The notes below the pieces were generated by a model that worked only from the letters and a program-made list of their open reading frames with translations, was not told where the DNA came from and did no database searches. DNA of 64,000 bases, from the NCBI GenBank assembly GCA_010015745.1, contig ML978188.1:124001-188000 (forward strand). The letters run 5' to 3'. Origin of the DNA: Setomelanomma holmii. Taxonomy: Eukaryota > Ascomycota > Dothideomycetes > Pleosporales > Phaeosphaeriaceae. The translations under genes and the position numbers were made by a program. Positions 36,648 through 48,514 of the stretch are shown piece by piece; within the stretch, counting starts at the first letter, position 1, and each line of letters starts with the position of its first letter.

Positions 36648-39023
36648 AAAATATTTTCGGTGTGACTAATTGGCCAGTGCTTGAACCCGATGCGGCCTGC
36701 CTCGAATGGCTTGCCAGACAGCGACTCGCTCCTGATACGGCCGTATTCACATGATCCTACACGACGAAGTACATGCGCTTCATAAAATGCAAGTTTATCA
36801 TGGCCGGCAATACCTACGGCATTCTCTACGATGACCTCACTCTACAGCCATACTTTACGCCCTCTCGTCCGCGGAATCCGCAAGCACCGACTTCGAATTC
36901 ACGCTCACATTTCGACACCTGTTTCAGGTGTGCATCCGATATTTCCCAAGCATATTACCTCGCGTCGGGAAATATTCGTCCTCTGTGCATTGGCGCGTCG
37001 CCCGTTCATGTCATGCCACGATGACGATACTACGTAGCTTGTCCACGAACACGCTATGCAAGACAAGAAGAGCTGCTATAGGCCAGGATAGGGTCGCTGG
37101 AAGTGTCTCCACTATGTTGGCATATGAGTGTACCCACATCGATAGAGAAGTCAATTATGGATCATGGTTTCAATAGGTCGAGCACATTTCGTCGATACCT
37201 ACTCGTTTCGTTGCTCTTCCGGTTCGAGGCGGAACGTGCCAAACCTTCCTTTTCGACATCTGACCAACATGGCGCCACTTCTTCGGCCCGACGGTATGTG
37301 CCAAGACCCTGTCCTGAAAAGGTTCTTATGTGTTTCGCGACAAGGATACACGCTTTGGGACAAACAGGTTTACGAATTGAGAGACTGCAATGACATCTTG
37401 AACGAACTACAACCAGACATTGATCGACACGGCTGTTTCCAAATTTCAGTCATACAGCACATTGGATCTCACCATAACACTGATCCTTTCATCGCGATGA
37501 CCAACATACCAAGTGCAGCGTTCGCGCGATGACATTACATATCCGACACGCTTTCGCTGCGAACTCGGGCATCCACGAAGCTTACTCAAGAGATCAGCAT
37601 CCAAAACCTAGACTCGGGTGGGTACCCGCAATGTCTCGGGTTTGACCTCGAACATGTGTTTCACAAGGCCAACGTCTCCAGACACGCTCTGCTATCTGCT
37701 GGGCGCAAGCAGTTGGCATCCAACATCCTCTTCCACACACAACCATATGCGGCAAGCCAATGCTTACTCTAGCCTTGCAAACCACGTGGCAAGTCAAGTA
37801 TCACCGCAGTCTGACCACCAACAGTACCCAAACTCGGCATACAGCTGCACGATTTACGCCGTACTCCGGTCCGTTTTCTGTTTCGAAAGAAGGCGAGACA
37901 TTTGTAGGGCTGATCGCTGCGTGAAGGATGAGACTGTGGGTACGGCTGTCAGGCGAAAAAAGCGCGAGACATACAGACTCGCGACCACGCGCTTGTCTCA
38001 GAGGGATGCGCGAGGTCGTACAAGGAGCGTGTGTCGATGGATGTGGATAGTTCGTTGCTAAGATGTTGGTGCGAGAACGGAACGCGCCACGACACTTTCC
38101 TACAAGGTCATTTGAGATTGCTCGAGAAGCTGTGGTTGGTACATACGTACGGCGATATTTACACGTCATAGACAATCTCACGCTGTGTGAGATTTCAAGG
38201 GGATTACTGGACATACACCTTCAAACGCTCATTGCACTCATAATCACAACATGTGTCAGTCCTGTATACCGATGTTCACATCCCACACTTATTAAGATCG
38301 CTTAGGACAAGATCACAACAATTCCACACGTCATCACACCTACTCGACTGCCGCTCATTGACTTGTGTGCACAATTACTATCACTCAAACCAAAATGCAC
38401 GTGCTTGTACATCAACGACCAGATACAACCCATCTCCTTGTCTGCTTCATCACTCTCACACCCGGTGTGATCAAATTGCCCCGTTCCCGCATCTTCTTGG
38501 TGATAATGCACAGTTGAACAGCCCCTCGGTACATATGTTCACAGATGCACTTCCAAGGATTGGGTAGACAGCAGTGTGTACGTTACGTTCATGTGCTGCA
38601 GTGTCAAATAGGATGACGACTAGCATAACTCGATTTACACATGAAGATGACAGGAGCATCACAGTGCACAATGGTTTCTCGGTACTTGTATGTGGCGAAG
38701 TGAAGTCCCAAAGGAGATGACAACTTAGCGTTGATAGGTCTTTTTACGCCAAAGTCTGGTGATATTCTCAAGCTCAGCCAATGCACATAGCATCTGTGCA
38801 GTCGATGCGAGGAGCGAGGCGTGCATGGATCGTGTTCGTGGGCAATGACTGGCAAACAAGTAAGGGTCGATCAGGATCGCTCTGCAAGTTTTGTTTGAAG
38901 TATATGCTTCCATACCTAACGTTCATGCTTGCTCAAAATGCCGAAAGTAAACGCCATGTCTCTTCTCCAAAACGCCATACTCCAGTGGATTTTTCGCCAC
39001 ACCTATCCACCCTTCCAAAACGC
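36648..39023. other. Intergenic region with unassigned frames
   Basis: Plus-strand frames at 36773-37024 and 37164-37532 are open over 83 and 122 codons. They contain a few cysteines and hydrophobic residues but match no domain I know. They could be remnants of a lineage-specific gene. The segment from 37600 to 39000 shows nothing beyond short frames and C/A-rich runs near 38280-38560. Confidence 0.4.
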
Positions 39024-42000
39024 TCAAGGACCAGGATACCCAATCTCCTCCCTGTTATCATCAATGACTCTGCCATACCTGCAACATGTTAGCCACCACT
39101 CTCCAATATCGTGTGCTGTACAAACTTACTCCAGCAGCAGTCTAAAGAACCACGCCTCGAAATCCACATTCCTTAGCACTTTATCATGCCACTCCGTACT
39201 CCTTCTCGCAATCTCCCGCGCCATCTTCTCGCCCTCCGAGTCCCCATTACCACTCTTATCTGGCTCCTTGAGGTCCTCCTTACTATCACCCCCACCCTGA
39301 TCGCCACTGAACCAGCGCACCAGGTCCAAGTGCTCGTCGCCTTTGAGACTAAGTGGAATGTAGTGGACCCAAGGTTTCAGCCATTCCCCGTGCCACTCGC
39401 GGAAAATGGCCATTTTGTATGTCAGGCTGTGAGACTTGAGGAAGCTGTAGAACCGGCCGCTGAAGGCGTTGCCGTCCATGTCGAGGAGGTGCTTGTAGTA
39501 CCAGGCGTCCTGGCCGTCGGCACGTTCGGTGACGTGGAAGAATTCTCTCTGAGCATCGCAGTCGCCAGGGTCACATTGGCCGACATGTGAGAAGTGGACG
39601 TTAATGAGGTGCTTGAGGGAGCGGCGGTCGATATCGACGATGGTATGAGTGTCGGACTTCGTATCAGCCTTGATCTGATGGACGTCAGGGGTGAGAATCT
39701 GCGCCTTGTCGGGTGCATTTATACGCTGTACAATGTGTTGACGATGCTGTCGTCTCCAGCCACCGTTGCGAGAGAAGCCGCCAGTCGTAGAGCCACGCCA
39801 GTACAAGGCATTCGTTTTGTTGTCCCAGGTCGTGTCATGACTCGAATCGTAACCGACCCTGCCCGCCCAATACCACGGACTTGGATATAAAATGTCCTGG
39901 AAGCTTGAGATCTTTGACTGCGAGAAGACAGGTGTAAGCTCGTGAATGATGTTGAAAGCATTGGGTCGCTCGAAGAACCCAAAAGTGGACGAGAGCGATG
40001 GCGATATGCAAATATCAGAGAAAGACGTAGTGTTGTAGATGTAACGTAGCGGACCCGTGGCGTACGCTGTGACATTATCGGGGGCATAGTCCTCGAAGGT
40101 CTGCGCTTGGCTACCGGCAGGGCAAGAAAGCCGCGATGGTGTCCACGTTTGCTGGTGTGCAAAGCGATTGAACTTGGAAACATATGTCTCGACAAAGCGT
40201 TTACCGTCATTCATTTCTTCGGGACGGTTGGAGAAGGTATTCCGCGGAGTCGCGTACTTCGCAACACGCGACAGGACCTCATTTCGTGCTTTGTCGACCA
40301 TGGAAGAAAGAAGATCGTTAGGTACTATGACTCGAGGCTCATCGTGTATGTTGAAGCCCAAATCCATGTCTGGAAGATGCTCTACGAACTTCTCCATCAT
40401 GCTGGCTGTTGCTTGTCGCTGCCATTCATCGCCCTTTTCGATGTTGACGATCTTGCCGTCACGAATCGCAACTCCGATCAGGGCGCTATCTTCACCACCT
40501 AGCTCCCTCGTGATGCGCGAGCGAATTGTTGCCGGTTCGAGAGCCCAGAACGGTAGTAAAGCTTCCTGGATTGTGTCGAATTCGTCAATCAGGACCACAT
40601 TGTGGCGCCTTGCCAACTCATACCACTTATCGAAATGCGGTGGTGGCGCAATTCCATATCTACGGCGATACTCCTGGACGGCGGTGGCCAGAGATGTAGA
40701 CTGGCGACTCAAGACATCCTGGAACTCGGCCTCTGCAGCTTTCACCAGTTGAGACGCTGGGTGACCATTATCCAAGCTGATAGGAACCGGTTCGAAGGGC
40801 GATGATGGCGGATTGATCGTGAAAGTAGGAAGATTGCTCGGACGCTGTCGATAATGCTGCATATTGGATGCATACCGAAATAACAGCAGACCAATTGAGA
40901 GAGCTGAAACCCCAAGACTGACGCGCTTCACGAGGCGGACTTCACTTCGTTTGTCCCCAAATGACGAAGAAGATGCACCAATCACATACAGTGTAGCCGT
41001 TAAGATGTACAGTGCAGTGAGCGAAACATTAGCAAAGCTAAGGGCGATTGGAAGCTTGGCGCATAATAAGGAGAATAAAGAGACTAGGGACGTATCTACA
41101 GCGCCTCTATGGGAGACCTAAAGCATGTCAGTATCATTCCGTACAAAGTATGCGTGCCTAAATCGATAGCAGTGCGCTTTCATCATGAAGTTTTGGGTTG
41201 TGAATGCCGGCTCCACCAAACGCGACTAGAATGATGAAAAGCGCTGGGAAGACTCACAAGTATGAACAGAAGGAGATTCGTTATGGCATGTATCGGAACC
41301 ATCATCAGCGTGCGTTGCGAATTACCGTACTCGCGGTATGCGGGCTGCTCTTGGCTAGCAGTCTTGGGACCGGTTTGCCACGATCCAGTGCCGCTCAAGG
41401 ACGGTTCTATCAGCAGTGATGCAAGACCACACAGTGTCATCAACACAGCTGCAGTATCTCTCAAAGCGGCAAATTGCTGTTCTCGCGATAGTCCACTTGA
41501 GACGGTGCCTCGCGCTGGCAATCCATTGGTGGACACAGAGTTGTATGAGCCATTTCCATCCTCATTGTCCGCGCTTCTCGTCGCGTGCTCGAGAAGGACA
41601 AGGCCGACCGCAGTGAAGATGACACTGTTGGCCGCGAGCGCAGAGGTCGAGGGCACAGAGTATGTAGCAAGAACACCACTCGCGGACACTGTGGCCACAG
41701 CCAAAAGTCGAAGAGAACCGATATGTGGGCGCGAGTCGGACGGAATGGCGGGGTCATGCGGAATGTCGTGGGCGTCGTGAGAAGGTAGTGCGAGGACCGC
41801 TGGGAGGAGATCGATCCTGGAGATGACGACGAGCAGGAGCGGGAGTAGACTCTTGTAGGGCGTGAGCATACTATCCAGTGGTTAAGTGGAGCGTCGTACC
41901 TTGAACATCCATGTTCCTTCTTTGTCAAAGGCAGCCCTCTCGTAGATGTGGGCAAAAGCCAGGAATGCGCCAGAAAGCCAGCTCTTCCACCTCCTCTTCT

Positions 42001-42214
42001 TGCTCGTATGTGATAGTAAGCCAGCTTTGAAGAGCGCGAGGAGCCATATTATGGCCCATGAGGCGGCGGCTATGAACAGCGAGTACTGCACCGGTTCAAG
42101 GAGGTGTGCGGTCGCATCAGAGACGGTGAACAGCAGCGGCACGACCAGCAGCGGCACGACCAGCTTCGGGTACCTGGAGACATTGTCGGCGGCAAGGGAG
42201 AGCACCGGGTGCAT
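39024..42214 (-). CDS. GT90 (CAP10-like) glycosyltransferase with multi-span N-terminus
   Basis: Minus-strand exons 41900-42214, 41258-41851, 39130-41117 and 39024-39078 encode about 983 aa. The N-terminal 400 residues carry about eight to nine hydrophobic segments, including YSLFIAAASWAIIWLLALF, LLPLLLVVISRIDLL, VIFTAVGLVLLEH, LRDTAAVLMTLCGLASLLI and VSLGVSALSIGLLLF. The C-terminal half is a family-90 domain like Cryptococcus Cap10. It shows YWRGSTTGGFSRNGGWRRQH, the acidic MDGNAFSGRFYSFLKSHSL segment and REWHGEWLKPWVHYIPL. It would act in Golgi or ER membranes, transferring xylose or a related sugar to glycans or lipids. The last splice adds the tail EYGRVIDDNREEIGYPGP, which fits the family's end. 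The intron 41118-41257 is less certain: it has open sequence in another frame (see rejected list). A 15-bp tandem duplication at 42131-42160 encodes a repeated LVVPL. Confidence 0.8.
42131..42160. repeat. Two tandem 15-bp copies
   Basis: The unit CAGCAGCGGCACGAC occurs twice in a row inside exon 1 of the GT90 gene, repeating LVVPL in the first membrane segment without breaking the frame. Confidence 0.85.
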
Positions 42215-42972
42215 TGGCGCAGAGTTGAGACTATCGTACGTCGGAGGGCATTGGGTCGTTCGACGTGGTCATTTGTAGCGTTTTGCGCGGCGGTGGTTGT
42301 CATGCATGCGTGTTTGAATGTTTGTGGAGCGCGGAAAGGCCCGCGGGATCTGCAGGGACCACCAGCCCGTGACGCCATGCTTCGGGCTTATCATTCACCC
42401 TGAGAACGCACTACCTTCCCCTTATTATCACGATATCTCAAGAGGGTGGAAGATATATACAATTACGCGGAGCATATCTGAAGGGATGGCGGAGTCCACC
42501 CATCAGCAGTTTGACATGTCGCGGACCGCCATATGCTCCAAATCCATCAACGAAGATTAGCTACTCCTTTGCATCCAATGGAGGACGCACAATCATTATG
42601 ACGTAGCCGTCTAGCATTGGCATTCGTGAACGATCATTTGATTGCGTGGATGATTTGCATTCGAACCGCCTTCAAGACCTTCCTTTTCACCTAGTATGGC
42701 CAACACCTTCACCTACTCCTGGAGTAATATGCATGCTCACTCAGCCTCGTTATGCCAATGACGCAGCAGAATTTAATGACTGGACCTCAATCGAAGCAGT
42801 CAGCTCTAGTCGGGGCAAGATTCTTTTCCGGTATCTTGAGAAGTATACTTTATGGGTCCCGTGACACCGCGTTTTCAGAAGGCACCATGGGTGGCGATTG
42901 TCTCACTCACGCGTCAAACTCTATTCAATCTTTCTCTTCGTCTCACTGCATCTCGAACGAGACACGGTCAAC
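42215..42972. other. Intergenic region, divergent promoter
   Basis: This lies between the start codons of the GT90 gene (minus) and the F-box/LRR-like gene (plus). Short open frames only. It should contain both promoters. Confidence 0.4.
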
Positions 42973-44809
42973 ATGATCGCGCTGCCCACTGAGAGCCTGC
43001 CATGTCACCTCCTTCGCATGCCGTACGAGATCCTCAAGCCTATACTCGCTCAGGTAAGTGCTTCTAATACTCAACAAGAGATGCGGTCATGTAAACGTAT
43101 GTTTGACTGATGCGCTCCTTATAGCTCATGCAGAGGGTTCAGATCAGTGTCTCGAAAACTTGCGTCACGCTGTGGGAGCTCGCTTACCCACTGGCCTACA
43201 ACCGCATTACTGTGACCATTGGTCCGAACCTGGCCGAGTCGCGATGGAAACACCTTGCTTCTGGTTTGGGTCTGCGTCACGCGCAGCATCTCGAGCTCAA
43301 CTCGCTATTCGACGGCAAGAGCAAGGCAGGTCGAACTGAAGACCTCATTGCGGGAACGCTGATTGCAGCGGTGTGGCGGAATCAGCTGCATTCATTTAGG
43401 TCAGTATTGCGACCCAAGCTATAGGGGCTTTAATAACGCTCTGTAGTATGAGCATGTCTGTTCAGATGGCCAGGACGATATCCACCAGGACGATCGTGAT
43501 TCTACTGGAAACTCAGCGAGCACTGCGTCGTTTATACCTGCCAAGTATAGACGACTTACCTGTTGTCCGTTTCGACGAACATCTTGGTGCGAATCCTAAG
43601 TTCTCAAGTCTCAAAATCGCCACGGTTTCGATGACCGTAATATATTCATGCGAAGATGCGCTTCGCTGCCTCCTAGCTAGTTCTTCGGACTCTCTCGAGC
43701 TGCATCTACGAATCCTCATGTCACACATTGACGATGGTACTTCAAGAATCCCGTCAATACTCCTGCCGCAACATCCATTCAGAGCTCACATTATCTCAAT
43801 AACGACGAAGTTGACGTTCCACAAATTTCACTTCTCATACGGTCAATCACCACTCTGCACCGGATCATTCCCTGCGCTCACAGCTCTAAGCATTGACAGT
43901 TGTATCAACTGCCACTCACTATTCCATGGTTCGAACGCCAACAACTTTCCCGCCCTAAACGCCTTGATGATCGCAGGTCCTCATCTCATCATGAGCGGTG
44001 GCGTAGCAAGTTTCATCAGAGACTTGTCCACTCTCCGAGAGCTTGTGCTCGATAGTGAAGGCGTCTTGTTCTCCAACATCGCACCTATCGCAAAACATGC
44101 AGGCACACTCGAGCTTCTCTACATACGTAGAAGACATAGCGATATAGAGTTATCGGCTTTCTCAGGATTAGGCCAAAGTATCGTGGCTTCATTGTTCGGT
44201 TCGCTTACCGCTCTTCGTCACTTGGGAGTCTCGGTTGGGCTGGCAGGCCTCATCTGTGACGAGAATGGCCAATTTTGGGAATGTTCGAATACCCCATGGT
44301 CGAATTTGGTAAGTTGCTTTTCAATAACGAGAATCGTAGGTTAATAAACTTAGACCACATTATCCACGTACGACTATCTGCAAACCCTGTACTTGCGGTA
44401 TCATTTCCATTTGTTTCCTCGTCGATCGACACGTAGACTCTATTCCGAGGACTTTCAGAAGCTACAGGACAGTAACATATTCGAAATGGAGCTCGCCAGC
44501 AGCGTTATCACGTGGCTCAATGATGAATTGCCCTCTTGGCTGATTGACAGACCTCTGAGGTACATAACGATCACGAACAGTTGCACGGTCAACTCGTCCA
44601 AGATTGATGCAAGTGTAGGGCCACTTGCATCCATTACACCGCAATCTGGGAAGCAAATTGTGTCATTCAAGCCAAGCATCGAGCGCAGAGTGGTGAGCCT
44701 GACCAAAGAAGAGATGATGCACATGTACGAGGGCGATGGCTACTACTTCTTCGAAGCGTACCTCAATGGCATGATGGAGCCAAGCATCTGCACGCTAGTC
44801 GATTGGTAG
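42973..44809 (+). CDS. F-box/LRR-like hypothetical protein, 557 aa
   Basis: Exons 42973-43053, 43125-43399, 43447-44308 and 44354-44809 join with consistent phases. All have good GT-AG borders, including GTAAGT donors at the first and third introns. The N-terminus LLRMPYEILKPILAQLMQRV, followed by TCVTLWELAYPLAYNRITV, resembles a divergent F-box: a short helical motif, then a conserved Trp and a strand. The centre has leucine-rich, roughly 25-residue spaced segments (ALRRLYLPSIDDLPVV, FPALTALSIDSC, LSTLRELVLDSEG, LTALRHLGVSVGLAG) like a degenerate LRR array. The tail is acidic/aromatic. By analogy it could be a substrate adaptor of an SCF ubiquitin ligase, but no close family is recognised. 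Such proteins are numerous and fast-evolving in Dothideomycetes. Confidence 0.68.
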
Positions 44810-46716
44810 GTAGTCATCGACAGCCTGACCGCTCTTGTCAGAGAGCTCGCAGTGGATGGGCATAAAGAGCGCGATGCTCGTTTGGTATACCTCGACATTA
44901 TGCTTGATGTTTATGGGCAGCACATGTGAAATTACGAACAAGTGATTCATCATCAAGTCTCCGGACTCACCATGGCTTTCTGCCCCACTGTCTCAACCTC
45001 CCAAAGGCGCAGATCATTTGTCGTCATATGCACTCCTTTCTAACCTCGTCCAACCCGCCATATCTCGATCACGGCCAACCCTTCCGTTTCTGCCCAAGCG
45101 CCCTTCTTTCCTTCCTCCCGTGCTCTCACATTATTACCCCCCACTATCACAGCCTCCAACATGTCTCGTGCAACATCTCAACCCACCAAATCCTACGATG
45201 ATCCTCATTTACACATACACACCCAACCCCTCACCCACATCCCGTGCTACCCTCCCAGGCAACTGTCAAGCCGCATCGTCATCAGCCTCGCATCGGCACC
45301 TCCTGCATCCTTCCAACATCTCACACCTAACTGGCCCGCTTTTACACCCCGTGTGACCTGCCGACGATCCTTTACCCAACGTCCACCACCTTACCGCCGA
45401 TGCTTCGTCCCACTTTTGCAACATCGAGCGCATTGCATCTACGATCCCACGCGTTCCACCAACCTGGTGCAAGCAACCTGAAACGCACAATCGCACATCA
45501 CTTCCCTAGGATAGAAGTTCGTGAAGCCAGTTGATTAGTTGCATTTAGTTGTCCCGGTGCATTGTGGGTCTGCGAGGTTGGATGCAAAGGGGGGCACGGA
45601 GCACATGACGTTGCGTTGCGCTGGAGTTCCGTGCCCGATACGAGTGTCGATCTTTTGCGTTGCTCGCAGCAGTATATATCTGCACTGCCTGCTGCAACTT
45701 GTTGCATCGCACACGTTTTCTACTCTCATTGTTAGCTCGACTTTACGTTGCTGCGCCTGCTCCGCGGCGTGGTGTAGGAGATCTACACCCGCGCGTTCCC
45801 GTCCAACCTATCTCAGAGCTCTCTGTTGTGGCTTGGCGCTCTGTTTGCGGTCTCATCAAGTCAGAAACATGCCTGGAAGATGCATGCTAAAGCGAGTCTC
45901 CGGGCCTTCCATCCAATGCGAAGCGCCAATTGCTAGCGGAAGGCCTGTCCGCGGGCTTGTTATCGAAGGTTGATGAGGGGAAGAGTGGGTTTCGTGAGGT
46001 AGGTAAGACGAAGGGAGCTATTGAATTCTTCTTATCGGGCCTTTTCTGGAATGCCTCTCTTCTTATACCAAACATTCGCTCCCCAGATTTTCTGCTTCCG
46101 TGTCAGTTGTCCATTGTCAAGTCTCAAATGTCCCCTCTCTCTCTTCCTGGTAAAAGAGTACAGCGTGTAGGACGAAATAATAGCATTCAATCCTATTTCC
46201 TAGAGCTCCGCTTCCTTCCTCCTTCCATTCTCTCCCTCAAGTCCAGCCAGATATATACGGGTGTAGCCAAACGAAAAGGTCAAGACTTAGTCGCAGTGTC
46301 CACTGCTCAGCGGTCAAGTCGGTCGCATTAACCAATGCACCTTTGTCTGCAAGCTCTTCCTCCCCAAATGGTTGTTAAGTTATATGGTGGTTTCTGTTTA
46401 AATAGGCGGAGTAGGAAGAGATGATGTGAAAGAGATACAGACAAAACTCCGGTGGATATGGTTGAGTATCAGTGCTAGGCTCTCGACGCAAGACATTGTC
46501 CTCTCGATACGCTGGGGCGGATCCGAAGCTTCAACCTCAAGAGCTCGACATGGGGTGACTGCCCTCTCATCGGTGCTTCTAAAAACGGCGGCCAAGTAGA
46601 GTATCTGCGGAGAAGGATCGCTAAATCGCTTGTTGTTGTGGTACAGGCCGGAAGAACATCAAATGGAAAATGAAAAAGAGGCGGCGTAGGTCGTGGAATC
46701 GTGAGATGGTCGAGCA
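44810..46716. other. Intergenic region with pyrimidine-rich and TATA-like DNA
   Basis: 45000-45480 is very C/T/A-rich with few G, and its open frames are Pro/Ser/Leu repeats of no family. A TATA-like GTATATATC lies near 45671 and a second TATATATA near 46250. No gene starting downstream could be supported; frames at 45539, 45930 and 46475 lack domains. Confidence 0.4.
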
Positions 46717-48255
46717 TTACTCTTCCATCCTTCCAAAGAAGGCATCATCGTCCTCCTCGGCAATACGGCCATGGCTGCGCGAGTGCGACTGGCGGTAGTC
46801 CTCTTCGTCCGCGAAATGGTCGTCGTCCATATCGACGTCCTTGCTCTCGCTCTGGTAGCGGTAGCTGTTGCGGATGCTTGACTGCTGCGGGGTGACAGTG
46901 GTATTGCCCGACAACGAGTGGTGGCCCTGGCTAAACTCAAGGTACTTTGAGGGTAGCGGGGGCACGGGAGGCACATCCGCACCGAGGGTAGGACCCGTCT
47001 TAGGTGTGCCATACGAACAGCTCAGCAGGCCCACGGCGGCAGCAAGGTCAGCATGGTCATTGCCATCATCATGGTAGGAGCCGGCGACCGAAGTGCCTGA
47101 GGTAGTGGGACGGTCAGACACGTTGCTCCACTGGCGGTAGTGGCGAGCGTTGCCGTTGTCGGAGAAGACGGCGGATTGGTAGGACTGGCTGTAGGCAGAG
47201 CTATTGCCAGAGTAGCGCTTAATGGAGCGCTGGCCAAAGTGGGAATGGGGGAAGGAGCCCACGGCATGGTCGTCCATCTGCGGGGGCGGGGTAGTTTCGG
47301 TGGAGCTCACCTCGTCGCGGAGGTCGGAAGAACCCGAGGCTGGCGGCGAAAGCGAGGAATGGTCGCTATCTCCGGCATCGCTCTCCTTGTTCATAGCGAC
47401 GAGGACAGATGCAGCCTCCAGCAACTGCACCTGCTGGTGCTTGGAGATGAGCAGCTTGGACGTGTATTGCCATTCGGGTGTGTGTTCCCAACTAGATTAA
47501 AAGTCAACGCAGCACTTCAAGACGCATTGGGCTAGCTGTGAGCATTCGTGCGAGAGAGGAAAGGGCATTCGTCATGAGGTGTGAGTGTGTGGGAGGCCGG
47601 TGGTAGGCTAAGGGTTACTGACAGGTGCTTCGTCAGACAGCTGCTGTGCTTGTATCCTTTCCCACATTTGTCACATCTCAGATCGCTACCACTTGTGCGC
47701 TTGCCCTCGCCCTTTGAGAGACGAGAGCCCTCACTCGCGCGCCGGTTCCGCGACTTGGAGTTGCCCTTCTCGTGCTCGGGCATCGACGCCAGTGAAGGGC
47801 CGTCCGTAATTGCCTCACTGTGGACGGCCGGGTTGTAGCTGCCAGGCGCGAACGGCGAGCCATTGCCCGGCATGCTCGACGCCATCTCAGGGTGCAGAGC
47901 CAGCGTGGGCCCCCTGAACTGCGAGGCGGGCTTCGAGAGACGCCGGGGGTGGCTGCTGCCCTCCAGCGGTGCGCCTATTGTGCCCTTCGCTGCGGCAGCC
48001 ATGGCCGCGACGTTGCTGGCGGCCGTCGAGCTCATGCTCTTGCGGCGTGTGACGCGGTGCGCCGGGTTTATCGAGGCCACCGACAGCGAGTTGGAGTGCG
48101 GGCGCGACTTTGGGAGAGAGCCGGCCATGCTGCCAGAGTGCCGGTGCTGGCTGGCTGGTCGGACAGATATCGGTTCCTGGATCGCGGGGACAGTCAGCGC
48201 CAATTGACATGTGTCAGGGTCAAAGAAGTCAGGAACGTGCCTTTATGACCGTCAT
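46717..48255 (-). CDS. Single C2H2 zinc-finger regulator
   Basis: The main minus-strand exons are 47623-48176 and 46717-47491, joined by a GTCAGT...CTAG intron in phase 2. The join completes the finger CDKCGKGYKHSSCLTKHLWEH (Cys-X2-Cys, His-X4-His), continuing PEWQYTSKLLISKHQQVQLL and EAASVLVAMN. Before the finger the protein is Ser/Arg-rich, with SINPAHRVTRRKSMSSTAAS. After it the chain is acidic and Ser/Thr-rich and ends AEEDDDAFFGRMEE. It is a nuclear DNA-binding regulator by family. The start is uncertain: the frame has no ATG before 48128. A 15-nt first exon 48241-48255 (ATG to AAG) joined through a 64-bp GC-AG intron would fit in phase 0, giving 447 aa. Otherwise translation starts at 48128. 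Confidence 0.75.
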
Positions 48256-48477
48256 GGTGCGAGAATACCAAAAAAAAAGTTGCGAGCCTCGGAAGCGTGC
48301 TTTGCTCTCAGGACGTCAGTCGTGGGCGGATGCGTTGCACAGCCGCCGACGTGTCGGAGTTGGGGGAGGATAAAGCAAGATGCGGCTGATCGGGTTCCGA
48401 GGTGTCGATAATGCAGGGCAGTGCAGGGAAGCAGCGAGAGAGAGCAGAAAGCGAGCACGTCGGCGCAGTATACTTAA

Positions 48478-48514
<37 letters not shown>

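Noticed and set aside
36773..37532. Two plus-strand frames after MED10 as a small gene
   Set aside because: No splice combination gave a convincing continuous protein and no family was recognised. Left as an unassigned region.
41160..41257. Segment in the GT90 intron that reads FGGAGIHNPKLHDESALLSI in another frame
   Set aside because: It looks like protein, but I found no donor after it and a 32-bp intron before it would not keep frame. The single 140-bp intron is simpler. An undetected exon remains possible.
45000..45480. Overlapping Pro/Ser-rich plus-strand frames
   Set aside because: They come from a C/T-rich low-complexity tract; all frames lack G-containing stops for compositional reasons.
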